The notes: generated by a model from the sequence alone, not told the origin. Shown: positions 27,618-37,923, numbered from the stretch's first letter. The stretch: DNA of 64,000 nucleotides from an uncultured Anaeroplasma sp. (GCA_934216145.1 CAKQBG010000004.1:1-64000); one strand, 5' to 3'. A program made the numbers and translations.

Positions 27618-28505
27618 TTATCCTTTGATACCAGAACGTGAAACACCATTCATGATATACTTTCTAAATACAATAAATGCGATTAATAATGGTAATGATA
27701 CTAATAACATACCAGCCATTACATAATTTGTGTTTACTAAACCACTATCGTTTCTAAATAGTTCCATAATACCATTAGTAACTAGGTTCATTTCCTTTCT
27801 ACTTGTAACTGTACGAGGCCAAATATAAGCATTCCAGCTACCAATCATAGAAAGAATAGTAATTGTAACAATTGAAGGTCTAGCAATTGGAATCATAACC
27901 TTCCATAAATAACCAAAATCAGTAACACCATCAACCTTTGCAGCATAATATAATTCATTAGGAATTTGTTTAAAGTTTTGTCTTAAGAAGAATGTATAGA
28001 ATACACTTGTGACAAATGGAACAATTAATGCCGTATAGGTATCAAGCCATCCAAAATTTGCAACAGTAGTAAAGTTCGTAATAATCATCATTTCTCCTGG
28101 AATCATCATTGTAGCAAGTAAAATTGAGAAAATTAACTCTCTTCCCTTAAATGATAATCTAGCAAATGCGAATGCAGCAAGTACTGTAATAACAACAGTT
28201 AATATAGTAGAAATAAAACCAACTAAAAGAGTATTTCCCATATAACGCCAAATCATTGCATATTTTTCATCAGCGAAGAATATTTTTAAATTGAATGTCC
28301 ATTCCTTAGGTAATAATCCTTGTGCTACAGTAGTATCTTGAATTTCAGCAGTTGACTTAAATGCAGAAAATACCATCCACATAAAAGGTATAAGTGTAAA
28401 TAAAGCAAAGAAGGTTAAAACTAAATATAAAATAACATCTTTAACAATTTTAATTGTTTTATATTTTCTTTCTTCTTGCTTACTTTCAAAATATCTTTCT
28501 TCCAT
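27618..28505 (-). CDS. Sugar-type ABC transporter permease (UgpE/MalG-like)
   Basis: A 295-residue permease with six predicted membrane segments, the first at about residues 24-48. The EAA loop that docks on the ATPase reads ELYYAAKVDGVTDFGYLWKV then IPIARPS near residue 195. It is the MalG/UgpE-type partner of the permease just upstream, with 9 bases between them and a GGAGG site. Together with the UgpC/MsmK-type ATPase and the binding lipoprotein it forms a complete CUT1 importer. Confidence 0.93.
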   Translation of the reverse strand: MEERYFESKQEERKYKTIKIVKDVILYLVLTFFALFTLIPFMWMVFSAFKSTAEIQDTTVAQGLLPKEWTFNLKIFFADEKYAMIWRYMGNTLLVGFISTILTVVITVLAAFAFARLSFKGRELIFSILLATMMIPGEMMIITNFTTVANFGWLDTYTALIVPFVTSVFYTFFLRQNFKQIPNELYYAAKVDGVTDFGYLWKVMIPIARPSIVTITILSMIGSWNAYIWPRTVTSRKEMNLVTNGIMELFRNDSGLVNTNYVMAGMLLVSLPLLIAFIVFRKYIMNGVSRSGIKG

Positions 28506-28514
28506 CTTAACCTC

Positions 28515-29498
28515 CTAGTAATGTACACGTCTCTTATTATAAAGCATTTGTAATCCAGTAACGATCATAATAAGAATAAATAATACAACTGCAGATGCAG
28601 ATGAAACTGGTAATAATTGCCATTGTGATGCTCCAGTAACCTGGTTAAAGCTATTATAAATATATCCGACAGCAGTCATGAATTGTGAATCACTACCACT
28701 ACCCATTGAGTCACCATAAATAGCGACAATACTAGAATAAGCCTTAAAGGCACCAATTAACGATGTAATAGTAATATATAAAACCATTGGGGAAAGAAGT
28801 GGTAATGTAATCTTTCTGAATACTCTCCACTTTGAAGCACCATCTAGTTGTGCTGCTTGATAATATTGCTTATCAATACCTTGAATACCACCAACAAATA
28901 CTAGAATCTTAAATGCTAAACCATTCCAAATTGTATAAACTACAATAACAATAATACCTGCCCACATTTCAACAGTCTTGCTACCCATAGTAGTTGGAAT
29001 ATCTCCAATCCAGTTTACAACTGTATTAAACATACCATTTATCAGACCATTATAGGAGAATATGGATGCGAATACCATACCAAATGCGATACCATTAGTA
29101 ACATATGGTAGGAAGAATATTGTTTGGAAAAAGCCTCTTAATGGCTTTATAGAGCATAAAGCTACAGAAATTAATAAAGCAATAATAATTGAAAGTGGAA
29201 CTGAAATTACAGCTAATAATACTGTGAATAATACAGCATGCCAGAATGCAGTATCCTGTAATACTGGTATTTCCTTTCCCCATTCCCATGTTTCCATAGA
29301 AGGACTATAAGCAGGATCAAAATAAGCACTAAAGCCCCAGCCAATATAATCATTAATACCTGTTGCATTATCTGGATAAACCTTAAATGAGGTAATAATT
29401 GTATTAACAATAGGGTAAAACGTAAATAAGCCCATTAGAATAAGCATAGGTGCTAAGCATAACGCTGCTTTCCATCCATCCTTTTTCCATTCTAGCAT
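28515..29498 (-). CDS. Sugar-type ABC transporter permease (UgpA/MalF-like)
   Basis: 327 residues with about six membrane segments. The EAA motif is QYYQAAQLDGASKWRVFRKI near residue 220. Its ATG shares one base with the stop of the ATPase gene (TAATG), so translation is coupled. The ATPase-permease-permease-binding protein order is unusual for CUT1 operons, in which the binding protein often comes first, but all parts are intact. Confidence 0.93.
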   Translation of the reverse strand: MLEWKKDGWKAALCLAPMLILMGLFTFYPIVNTIITSFKVYPDNATGINDYIGWGFSAYFDPAYSPSMETWEWGKEIPVLQDTAFWHAVLFTVLLAVISVPLSIIIALLISVALCSIKPLRGFFQTIFFLPYVTNGIAFGMVFASIFSYNGLINGMFNTVVNWIGDIPTTMGSKTVEMWAGIIVIVVYTIWNGLAFKILVFVGGIQGIDKQYYQAAQLDGASKWRVFRKITLPLLSPMVLYITITSLIGAFKAYSSIVAIYGDSMGSGSDSQFMTAVGYIYNSFNQVTGASQWQLLPVSSASAVVLFILIMIVTGLQMLYNKRRVHY

Positions 29499-30592
29499 TA
29501 TCTAATTCTCCTTCCTTGATCATCAAAGATGAAGTATCTATTTAATGAGAATTTATAAGAATTTCCTGGTTCAACTAGAATTCCAGATGGAACAATACAC
29601 TTAAATGTTTTACCTTCAATACCTGGTAATCTAAAAATAACAGTCTTATCACGACCAATATATTCAACAAATTCAACATCCATTTGATATGGACCATTTT
29701 CGTCAATAACAAAGAATTCAGGACGGAATCCTAAATGAATAGACTCAGTAAAATCTACTAATGCTGGAGTAGAGATTGTATCATTAAACTCTTGACTACC
29801 AAATGTAATATGACCATCCTTATAGCTTGCTTCAACAATATTGATAGGTGGAGTACCTAAGAATTTAGCTACAAATTCATTAATTGGTTCATTATAAACC
29901 TCTTGAGGAACACCAATTTGTTGAACAACACCAAAATTCATTACTACGATTTCATCAGAAATACTCATAGCTTCTTCTTGATCATGTGTTACGAATATTG
30001 TTGTAATACCTGTTGTTCTTTGAATTCTCTTAATTTCTTCTCTTGTTTGTAGACGTAAACGAGCATCTAGATTTGATAATGGCTCATCAAGTAATAATAC
30101 CTCAGGCATTTTAACTAAAGCACGTGCTATCGCAACTCTTTGTTGTTGTCCACCTGATAATTGACTTGGCCTACGATCCATGTAGTTTTCAATACCTACT
30201 AGCTTAGCCATTTCAAAAGCCTTATCATAAGCTTGTTGCTTTGGTTCCTTACGGCTTAATAATGGGAACATAATGTTTTCTGCTACAGATAAATGTGGGT
30301 ATAGGGCATAATTTTGGAATACAAGTCCAATACCTCTCTTCTCAGGTGGTAAATTTGTAACTTCTCTATCACCAAAGAAAATTTGACCATCAGTTGGCAT
30401 ATGTAAACCTGCAATCATATATAATGTTGTTGATTTACCACAGCCAGATGGGCCTAATAGACCAATAAGCTTTCCATCAGGAATATCAATATTAATATGA
30501 TCTACTGCTATAACCTTTTCTTGAGGAGCTCCTCTTTTTTTCTTACCTTGCTTGTCAAATTCTTTTGTCAAGCCAATCAATTTTACTTCCAT
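29498..30592 (-). CDS. Sugar ABC transporter ATPase (UgpC/MsmK type)
   Basis: 364 residues. The ABC domain has Walker A GPSGCGKST (about residues 49-57), signature LSGGQQQRVAIARAL, Walker B LLDEPLSNLDA and the H-loop TIFVTHDQEEAMS. A C-terminal TOBE regulatory domain (about 240-364) is typical of MalK/UgpC/MsmK. An insert of basic residues (DKQGKKKRGAPQEKV) lies between the first strand and Walker A. Such ATPases often serve several sugar importers; here it is encoded within one operon, with GGAGG upstream. Confidence 0.95.
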   Translation of the reverse strand: MEVKLIGLTKEFDKQGKKKRGAPQEKVIAVDHINIDIPDGKLIGLLGPSGCGKSTTLYMIAGLHMPTDGQIFFGDREVTNLPPEKRGIGLVFQNYALYPHLSVAENIMFPLLSRKEPKQQAYDKAFEMAKLVGIENYMDRRPSQLSGGQQQRVAIARALVKMPEVLLLDEPLSNLDARLRLQTREEIKRIQRTTGITTIFVTHDQEEAMSISDEIVVMNFGVVQQIGVPQEVYNEPINEFVAKFLGTPPINIVEASYKDGHITFGSQEFNDTISTPALVDFTESIHLGFRPEFFVIDENGPYQMDVEFVEYIGRDKTVIFRLPGIEGKTFKCIVPSGILVEPGNSYKFSLNRYFIFDDQGRRIR

Positions 30593-30609
30593 TTGATAAC
30601 CTCCAGTTA

Positions 30610-32376
30610 TTAATATTTTCTAGTATAAAATTGAGTTTCTACGAACTTTTTATTTTCTTCACCAGTAACCTTAGTGCCTTTTATTGAATAACCCTTAGTA
30701 GCGCCTAAGCCTGTTACATCTATACTATTAACACCATCATCAACTAAATGAATAGTACCCATTGTACCATTATAATATAAATTGCGTGATAGTTTTATTT
30801 TTGAGGTATTTAAAATTCTTCTAACAAATCCACTTGATGGATGTGCTTGATCAGAATCTAGAATATTATCAGAATTAACAATTGCAGCTGATACAACCGC
30901 AATTTCTGGATTAACATAATTCATAAAAGATTGAGAATTCGAATTATGAGTCTGACTACCATGATGGGCAGCCTTATAAACTGTCATATTTTGAATATCC
31001 TCTTGCTTTAAATAACTTTCATAATTACCAGAAATATCTCCTGTATATAAATATGAATGTTCTTTATATGTAAGCTTCACAACAACACTGTGCTCATTTT
31101 CATCTTCACAACCAGAATGTAATTGAGTATCTTTAGCTTGATAAGCACCAGTGTTTAATACCTCTAATGATAAATCACTAGAGAAATTATAGATCTTTGA
31201 AGCGCCATTAGTTAGATTTACACAATCATAAGCTGAATAATAGTCACAATCTTTAAAATAATCACGGTATCTTTCATAACCATAATCCGCAGCACCGCCA
31301 GTATAGCCATAATCTATTATTAATCCTACACTAGTTATAGAATCTAAGGCACCTGTAGTAAAGCCACCCAAATGATCCTGATGTCCATGAGTACCAATTA
31401 GTACCTCAAGCTTATGATCAGTACATTTTTCCTGTAGTAGCCTATTAACATTTTCACCATCATTTGTTTGTCCAGCATCTATAAGCATATCAAAATCGCC
31501 TGACTTGATATAAATAGAGTCTCCATATTTATATACCATTTCCTGAACGTAGGTTTCTAATGTGTCGCCTACATTAGTATAGTATTTATTACCTGATGAT
31601 AAATCAAACGGCTTTTTTTCAAATTCTTCATAGCTTATTGTTATTTCTCTTTTTATTTCACTATAAAAAGAACCAAAAATATATGAAGCATCAATTGTAA
31701 TTTTACTTATTTCATTATTATCAATATCTAAATAAAGCTTCAAATAGCTTGGATTATATACATAATTTGTACCAAAATCATAATTTATATTATCAAAAAT
31801 AGAATTATAGTTTGAAACTTCATTTAATACTGATAGCTGATATGTTCCATCAGTTCTTTTTTTATAATTTAAATTTGAATCTAATAGATTAGATATTCCT
31901 ATAGTTCTAAATATATCATTTGTTTCAGTATAGCATTCAACACTTGATGCGTTTGATAATTTATAATAAAAAGAATTATCGGCATATTGTAATGAACCTT
32001 TATTATTACTGCTTGATATATCAGCATAATAATAATTATTATCAAGATCAACATTAGTAGTTCTTGTTGCTACTAAGGTATTATTATCTTTTTTTGCAGA
32101 AGTTTTTTCATTTATAGTTGCATATCTAATGGATTTTAATTTAGAAAAGCCTTCTTCTAATGAGAAATTTTTAATTGTAGTAGATGGTTTAATAGTTGCT
32201 GTAGGTAACGAGCTAGTACTTGAAGAAATTGTAGTTGAGCTAGTAGCTACAGTATTTATGCTAGTATTTGTTGGGGGTATTGCTCCAGAATTAGTAGGTT
32301 GTTGAGGCTTAGTTGTACAGCTAGAAACAAGTATAAGTATCGAGGTCAACAAAGCAGCACAAATTTTTTTTCTCAT
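30610..32376 (-). CDS. Metallo-beta-lactamase-fold lipoprotein (ComEC-like hydrolase domain)
   Basis: 588 residues starting MRKKICAALLTSILILVSSC. The ATG at 32376 is chosen because GGAG lies 9 bases upstream; an earlier ATG at 32391 has a weaker site. After a Ser/Thr linker comes a beta-rich N-terminal domain (about 55-285), then an MBL domain. Its metal site is THGHQDHLGG (His330, His332, Asp334, His335), with YTGDIS and AAHHGSQTHNS. The last phrase is typical of ComEC/Rec2-type domains, some of which degrade the non-transported DNA strand. Here it is a soluble surface enzyme without the ComEC channel. With a thermonuclease lipoprotein in the same operon, a nuclease or phosphodiesterase role is plausible; the substrate is not proven. 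It is the first gene of the ABC operon, with its own promoter. Confidence 0.8.
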   Translation of the reverse strand: MRKKICAALLTSILILVSSCTTKPQQPTNSGAIPPTNTSINTVATSSTTISSSTSSLPTATIKPSTTIKNFSLEEGFSKLKSIRYATINEKTSAKKDNNTLVATRTTNVDLDNNYYYADISSSNNKGSLQYADNSFYYKLSNASSVECYTETNDIFRTIGISNLLDSNLNYKKRTDGTYQLSVLNEVSNYNSIFDNINYDFGTNYVYNPSYLKLYLDIDNNEISKITIDASYIFGSFYSEIKREITISYEEFEKKPFDLSSGNKYYTNVGDTLETYVQEMVYKYGDSIYIKSGDFDMLIDAGQTNDGENVNRLLQEKCTDHKLEVLIGTHGHQDHLGGFTTGALDSITSVGLIIDYGYTGGAADYGYERYRDYFKDCDYYSAYDCVNLTNGASKIYNFSSDLSLEVLNTGAYQAKDTQLHSGCEDENEHSVVVKLTYKEHSYLYTGDISGNYESYLKQEDIQNMTVYKAAHHGSQTHNSNSQSFMNYVNPEIAVVSAAIVNSDNILDSDQAHPSSGFVRRILNTSKIKLSRNLYYNGTMGTIHLVDDGVNSIDVTGLGATKGYSIKGTKVTGEENKKFVETQFYTRKY

Positions 32377-32415
32377 TTTTTGTTTCTCCATTTTTTTGCA
32401 AAATACTTCTTCTAT

Positions 32416-32444
32416 ATTTTATCAATAAATAAATATATTGTAAA
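32416..32444 (-). promoter_or_regulatory. Promoter of the MBL-ABC-nuclease operon
   Basis: TTTACA (32439-32444) and TAAAAT (32416-32421) on minus are 17 bases apart, lying between the upstream terminator and the first gene. Confidence 0.6.
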
Positions 32445-32490
32445 TAAATTTTTTTTCACATATTGACAATATTCGAGTATAAAAATTAAA

Positions 32491-32522
32491 AAAGAATGAA
32501 TTATTTTTCAAATTCATTCTTT
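32491..32522 (-). terminator. Terminator after the PL9-like gene
   Basis: A perfect 12-bp stem AAAGAATGAATT (32491-32502) / 32511-32522, followed on minus by TTTTTTAATTTTT. It separates the two lipoprotein units. Confidence 0.75.
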
Positions 32523-32544
32523 CTTAATTGAAATAATTATTCTA

Positions 32545-35500
32545 TTACTTTAAAGAAATTGTATAACCGATAGCTTTACCATTTGAATCTAGTACTTGAG
32601 CAAAATTCCAAATATTTTCCAAATCTAAATCAAGATAGCCACTCACATAATCTGCATATAGAATTTTCTTTTCATCTGTTTCATCATCTCTCATTTCAAA
32701 TACTAATGAAATAGAATTAATATATTGAGAATAATATTCATTCCAAGAACCAACATTGCTTCCACATTCATAAATACCTAATTCACCCTTTACAGCACGA
32801 CCAACAATTGGGTTAGAATTCTTATGAGCATAAAATTGAGATGTATTCTCACTATATGCTACATCAGCATTTAATGTTAATTCATTATAAATGAATACTA
32901 CATCTGATAAGCAGTTATTAATCTTGATATGACCTTGACCATTATCAAAATCACCAACAATACCACCATTATATTGACCATGACCAATTACTGTACCGAC
33001 ATATACACAGTGATTAATATCAATTAAATACTTAGCACTATCATTCTTTGCACGTCCTAGGATACCACCGATATTACCAGCTGCATCATTACCATCACCA
33101 ATAATTGCGTTAACATAACAATTAGAAATTGTTAATTCAAGTTCAGATTGATCTGAATTCATTTGAGCATTACCAACTAGACCTGCTGCATATTTATTTG
33201 TTACAGAAATTTGATATTCATTGTCATTAACATTATCAACGATTGGGTTAACTAATGAACAGTTTGTAATATAGTTATAGCCACCTGTTACTTGACCAAC
33301 TAAAGCACCAACTGATTCCTTTGCAGAACCCTTAAATTTAGTAATTCTAATGTTATGTAAATATCCGCCTTGTAAATCACCAACAATACCAATTTGCTTA
33401 CCATAATCAGTATCATAATCCTTACTTATAATTGAAATATTATCAAACTTGAAATTCATTAATGTACCGTGATAAAGCTTATAGAATACATTTAATGTTA
33501 AAGTCTTTTCACCAGCAGCTTCACCCTCAATATGTAAATTAGAAATTGTATGATTATTACCATTAAATAATTGAGAGAAAGCATTACATTTATCCTTCTT
33601 ATTGATTACCCAATCATAACCAGTAAAATCTAAATCATTAGATAAGAAATAAATTGTAGGTGTTTGAGCTGCATTACCCTTATATTTACCAGTAGTTGCT
33701 AGTTCATAGAATTCTTCCTTTGTAGCAATCTCCTGTAATGTTGTACTAAATGAATAAACCTTTGAAGCCTTAGCTACATTCTTATTACTATTTGCTACAA
33801 CATAATAAACATAATATTGAGTATTAGCATTTACTAATGTATCATTATTTGCTTCAAATTCAGCAATAACATTATCATTAGTAATATGATAATATTGAGC
33901 ATTTTCATTATTTAAAATAGCCTCAGCTGTAATATCTGAAATTTCAGTTTCAGAAACAATTGTATAAATTCCACCTTCAATATTAGATAGATTACCAGAA
34001 ACAGTAAAGCCATCCTTTGTTAAGGCTACGCTTGAATTTCCATTAATAAAATCAATTGTACAATCTGGGTCAACAATATAAACATTATATGTATATGAAG
34101 CTACTGAATTAGAAATTGTAGATCTAGCAGTACATGTAACTCTATATACACCAGCTACTGATGTATAAACACCATCTACAGGATAGAACTTAGAGTTACC
34201 ATCAGATGCATATTCATATGTACGAGTTAATGTATATTTACTATTAGGTAATTCTGTTGGAGTTATACTTGAAGCATCAATTGGATAAATATTTGGTTCA
34301 ACATATTTTCCATATAGCTCAATTCTCATAGCGTTACCATTAATTGTAGTTAAAGAACCAACATCCTGATGTCTTGAATAAACATTAATTTCGAAATCCT
34401 TTGTTTCAACTAAATCATTGTATTTGATTGTTGCTGTAAGGGTTACCTTCTTATTTGTGTTTTGTGGATGAACAATAGCCTGAGAGAATACTGAAATTGA
34501 AACTGAAACATCCTCATCATTAGATATTTCAATAATATTACTATCAGAGCTTGTCCATGTAATTTCACAACCATTAATTAATTTAGGTATATCAAATGTT
34601 TGGAATGTTGCTTCCTTTCTAGTAATAACCTCTAATACGTCCTTAACAGAGCTTACAACAACCTCTGCATCACTTAATTTTTGACTTTCCTCATCATCAT
34701 ACATATTCATTTGATAATGTGGATAATCACTATAGCTACTCTTATTTAATGTAGCACCAATAGGTTTGCCATCACAATAAGTTAATAGCTTTTCATCAAC
34801 TAGCTTAAACTTATCACCTAAATTAATTGAATTATCACTATTACGATATGTCCTATGAATTGAAGTTAAATCAGCTAGATTAGCACGAGAATCACATAAT
34901 GCATTAATTGAAGTTAAATCAGCAAAGCATGAATCACTTAAGCCTTCATAGTCCTTTCCACTTGAATAAGCAGTATCCTCATTTAAAGAAGCATAACTTG
35001 ATGCATCCTCCCAACCAGTGAAGGCTTTATAAACCTCACCATTATTATAGCTTGTTTGGAAAATAGAGTATGCTGTACTTCCTCTAAAGGCATCCTGATT
35101 ATAATTTGAATCTCCATCAGCTCTAAACTGAGATTGATTATTAATATAAGATAAAATACCATAATAACTATTATAGCTCTTTGTTGAACGAGCTAAATCA
35201 ATATTATTTGATTTATTAACAATTCCATCAATACCACGTACAGATGAAACAGTTCCATCACTATTTAAACCAGCACAGTTATTAAATGCTGTAAGATTAG
35301 TAACCTGAATAGTTCCTGGGTTTGAGTTATCACCGATTCCATGAAGCTTATTATCAAAGGAAATACAGTTATTAACGATAACATCGCCCTCCATTACAGA
35401 ACCACCCAACTTATAGCCGATACCATCACCATTAATAGTATCATTTGTCATTTCAGTTGAACCATCATTATTAGTCTTTTCAATTTGATATGGTAAATAA

Positions 35501-36354
35501 CCATTTTCAAATGAAACACAATTATAAAGAATTACAGTACCTATATTACCTGAATCTGATTTAGCGAATAAATCCCAACCATCATCAGAATTTCTAAAAG
35601 CCATACAGCCATCAAAAACATTACCAACACCAACAGTAAGCTTTGCAGCAAAGCCATCAGCATTTTCACCTAATGTTTCATCATCATAATTAGCAAATGA
35701 TGTACAATTCTTAATTAAATTATATGAAGGCCATTCATCAATATGAGTTTCACTACTATAGCCACGTCCTAATTGAAGACCTGTATCTTTATTATTATAA
35801 AATTGACAATTTTCAATAATATTATGGCTACCAGCAATATACATACCATTATCACCGGCATTGCAAACTTCAATTCCATAAATATGCCAGTAATCACCAT
35901 AAATTTGAATACCTCTATTAGTACCATCAAAAATCATATTATGGAAATCAAATACTACTCTTGTATCCTCTGTTTCAGGCTTAATAGTAATATATTTTCC
36001 TTGAGAACCACTATTTTTTAGTTCTAAACGATATGAATATTTATCATAAGAACCACCAGCTAATAAAATTGTATCGCCTGGTAATGCAATTCTACAAGCT
36101 GTTTGAAAATCATATGGTTTTTCTTTTGTACCAGTACCATTAGTAGCATTTGGTGCTACATAAATATTAATAGCTTCATGAGCTACAGTTGTACTAGATT
36201 GCGTTGTAGAAGGCTTAGTAGATGATACTGCACTAGTAGTAGTATTTGTACTTGTATTTGTATTTGATGGTGTTTCTGTATTACAGCTTGCTACTGAAGC
36301 AACTAATAAGGCACCTAAAAGCCCAAAACTTATCTTTTTAATATTTTTATTCAT
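32545..36354 (-). CDS. Lipoprotein with PL9-type pectate-lyase-like beta-helix
   Basis: About 1269 residues, lipobox SVASC, Ser/Thr linker, then a right-handed beta-helix (about 70-470). The phrases NADGFAAKLTVGVGNVFDGC and NSDDGWDLFAK closely match the polysaccharide lyase 9 core, in which the Asp residues bind Ca2+ and a Lys acts as base. The family cleaves polygalacturonate by beta-elimination. From about residue 560 come Ig-like domains (DLVETKDFEINVYS) and a second helical-repeat region (about 900-1180, GALVGQVTGGYNYI, GGIVGDFDNGQGHI; GLUG-like repeats). The ATG at 36354 has GAGAGG upstream; a TTG 6 bases earlier is possible. It directly follows the Ig-like lipoprotein gene. The lyase fold is confident; the substrate (pectin or another uronate polymer) is inferred. 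Confidence 0.8.
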   Translation of the reverse strand: MNKNIKKISFGLLGALLVASVASCNTETPSNTNTSTNTTTSAVSSTKPSTTQSSTTVAHEAINIYVAPNATNGTGTKEKPYDFQTACRIALPGDTILLAGGSYDKYSYRLELKNSGSQGKYITIKPETEDTRVVFDFHNMIFDGTNRGIQIYGDYWHIYGIEVCNAGDNGMYIAGSHNIIENCQFYNNKDTGLQLGRGYSSETHIDEWPSYNLIKNCTSFANYDDETLGENADGFAAKLTVGVGNVFDGCMAFRNSDDGWDLFAKSDSGNIGTVILYNCVSFENGYLPYQIEKTNNDGSTEMTNDTINGDGIGYKLGGSVMEGDVIVNNCISFDNKLHGIGDNSNPGTIQVTNLTAFNNCAGLNSDGTVSSVRGIDGIVNKSNNIDLARSTKSYNSYYGILSYINNQSQFRADGDSNYNQDAFRGSTAYSIFQTSYNNGEVYKAFTGWEDASSYASLNEDTAYSSGKDYEGLSDSCFADLTSINALCDSRANLADLTSIHRTYRNSDNSINLGDKFKLVDEKLLTYCDGKPIGATLNKSSYSDYPHYQMNMYDDEESQKLSDAEVVVSSVKDVLEVITRKEATFQTFDIPKLINGCEITWTSSDSNIIEISNDEDVSVSISVFSQAIVHPQNTNKKVTLTATIKYNDLVETKDFEINVYSRHQDVGSLTTINGNAMRIELYGKYVEPNIYPIDASSITPTELPNSKYTLTRTYEYASDGNSKFYPVDGVYTSVAGVYRVTCTARSTISNSVASYTYNVYIVDPDCTIDFINGNSSVALTKDGFTVSGNLSNIEGGIYTIVSETEISDITAEAILNNENAQYYHITNDNVIAEFEANNDTLVNANTQYYVYYVVANSNKNVAKASKVYSFSTTLQEIATKEEFYELATTGKYKGNAAQTPTIYFLSNDLDFTGYDWVINKKDKCNAFSQLFNGNNHTISNLHIEGEAAGEKTLTLNVFYKLYHGTLMNFKFDNISIISKDYDTDYGKQIGIVGDLQGGYLHNIRITKFKGSAKESVGALVGQVTGGYNYITNCSLVNPIVDNVNDNEYQISVTNKYAAGLVGNAQMNSDQSELELTISNCYVNAIIGDGNDAAGNIGGILGRAKNDSAKYLIDINHCVYVGTVIGHGQYNGGIVGDFDNGQGHIKINNCLSDVVFIYNELTLNADVAYSENTSQFYAHKNSNPIVGRAVKGELGIYECGSNVGSWNEYYSQYINSISLVFEMRDDETDEKKILYADYVSGYLDLDLENIWNFAQVLDSNGKAIGYTISLK

Positions 36355-36360
36355 CTTCAA

Positions 36361-37893
36361 TTACCTCTCAGTTGCTACAATTACACCATATACATATATT
36401 GTCTTTGCACATGTAAACCTATATGTACCAGCTTCTTCAATATCAATTTCACATTTAACAGGTTGATCCTTATTTACAGCATAAACCTCACCATATAGCT
36501 CATCATTATGTGTAATAGATACTGGTCTTGAATCATCACTTGTTGAACTAAGGAAAATTAAAAGCTTTCCGGCTTTAGGCATATTTACCTCAAAATAAGC
36601 ACCCTTAGAATTTGCTTCTACTTTTGTACGTATAGTAAATACTGTACCTTCACAAGTTCTTACCTTATCTTCTCTTGTTATAACATTTCCATAACAATAA
36701 CCCGCTTCATCAAGCTGAGCTCTTTCGTTTGATGTTAATGCAGTATATAATTTACTACCATCTTCTTTTTCAGTATATTCCATACCATAATTTAGATTTA
36801 AGCCCTGATAAATATTATATGTATTAGAGTCCGTAACCTTTACTGGTACAGAATAAGTAATTAATGTATTTTCTAATAAACGAACAAGTCCTGTTTGATT
36901 ACCAGGTACATATTGATTTAATCCATCAATTGAGAATAAATCACTACTATAATTAACAACTTCAGGCTCCCCAATTTCTCTTGTAATTTTAAACTTCCAA
37001 TTACTTAAATCGAATTGCTTAATTGAAGCTTCAAAAGTTGTATCATTAGTTGAAACCTTTTCAATACTAGTAACTGGATTTGTAACATGAATTAATGTGA
37101 AGGTTTCAATCTTATTTTGAACTTCTTTTCCATTTATAGTTAATTTTTGGATATAGCTATACTTAATTTGGAATACACCTCTTGTAGTAAGCTTACCATT
37201 TGAATCAACTGGAATATTAGATGTATCAATAGTAAGATTTGAAGTTCTCATATTAGCATCAGTTTCTACCTTTTCACCATTTTCATCAATTGTAACTTTT
37301 CTTACCTTTGCTACTAAAGAAATATTATCTATTGAAAAGCTATCCTGAACCTTATATGTTTTTTCAAATTGGTCTTCACCACTATATTTAACTTCTAATC
37401 CTGAGAAATATGACAATCCCTTAACATCATCATATGGATTAGATTTAACAACAACATTATAACTTTGCTTTCTAATAGTTGTACCAGATCTAGATGTAAC
37501 AGTTACTGGATATGTTCCTACTTTATTCAAATCAACCTCACTGCTATCAACTGAGAAATTTTCAGCAGTATATGATATTGAGCTTCTTGTATTATCAGAA
37601 AATACTTGAACAAAGTTATTTTTAACACTTAATCCGTCACTATTAAACTTATCTCCAAAATAAAAAACATTTTGAACATTTGAAGTATCTAAAGAAATAC
37701 TACTAAAATATGAAGAAACCACAGTCTTCATAGGTTTTGTACTTGTAGCAGTATTGCTAGTAGCTGTAGTAGGACTAACTGTAGTATTTGAATTAGATCC
37801 ACTAGAACCATTATTTGTATTATTACATGCAGCTAAAGCTAATATACTTAACAAGGACAAAGAAATAATTTTAATAGATTTTTTAATTTTCAT
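36361..37893 (-). CDS. Ig-like surface lipoprotein, possible carbohydrate-binding
   Basis: 510 residues with signal MKIKKSIKIISLSLLSILALAAC. Two bacterial Ig-like domains follow: about 50-155 (VFYFGDKFNSDGLSVKN ... VGTYPVTVTSR) and about 165-275. A C-terminal beta-rich module (about 400-510) reads AYFEVNMPKAGKLLIFLSSTS and EIDIEEAGTYRFT, resembling modules found beside secreted pectate lyases. No enzyme motif is seen. The ATG at 37893 (GGGAGG upstream) is used because the longer frame starts inside the promoter's -10 box. It is the first gene of the unit with the PL9-like lipoprotein and may anchor or present substrate. Confidence 0.7.
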   Translation of the reverse strand: MKIKKSIKIISLSLLSILALAACNNTNNGSSGSNSNTTVSPTTATSNTATSTKPMKTVVSSYFSSISLDTSNVQNVFYFGDKFNSDGLSVKNNFVQVFSDNTRSSISYTAENFSVDSSEVDLNKVGTYPVTVTSRSGTTIRKQSYNVVVKSNPYDDVKGLSYFSGLEVKYSGEDQFEKTYKVQDSFSIDNISLVAKVRKVTIDENGEKVETDANMRTSNLTIDTSNIPVDSNGKLTTRGVFQIKYSYIQKLTINGKEVQNKIETFTLIHVTNPVTSIEKVSTNDTTFEASIKQFDLSNWKFKITREIGEPEVVNYSSDLFSIDGLNQYVPGNQTGLVRLLENTLITYSVPVKVTDSNTYNIYQGLNLNYGMEYTEKEDGSKLYTALTSNERAQLDEAGYCYGNVITREDKVRTCEGTVFTIRTKVEANSKGAYFEVNMPKAGKLLIFLSSTSDDSRPVSITHNDELYGEVYAVNKDQPVKCEIDIEEAGTYRFTCAKTIYVYGVIVATER

Positions 37894-37923
37894 AATTCCC
37901 TCCCATAAAACGTAATAAATGCT

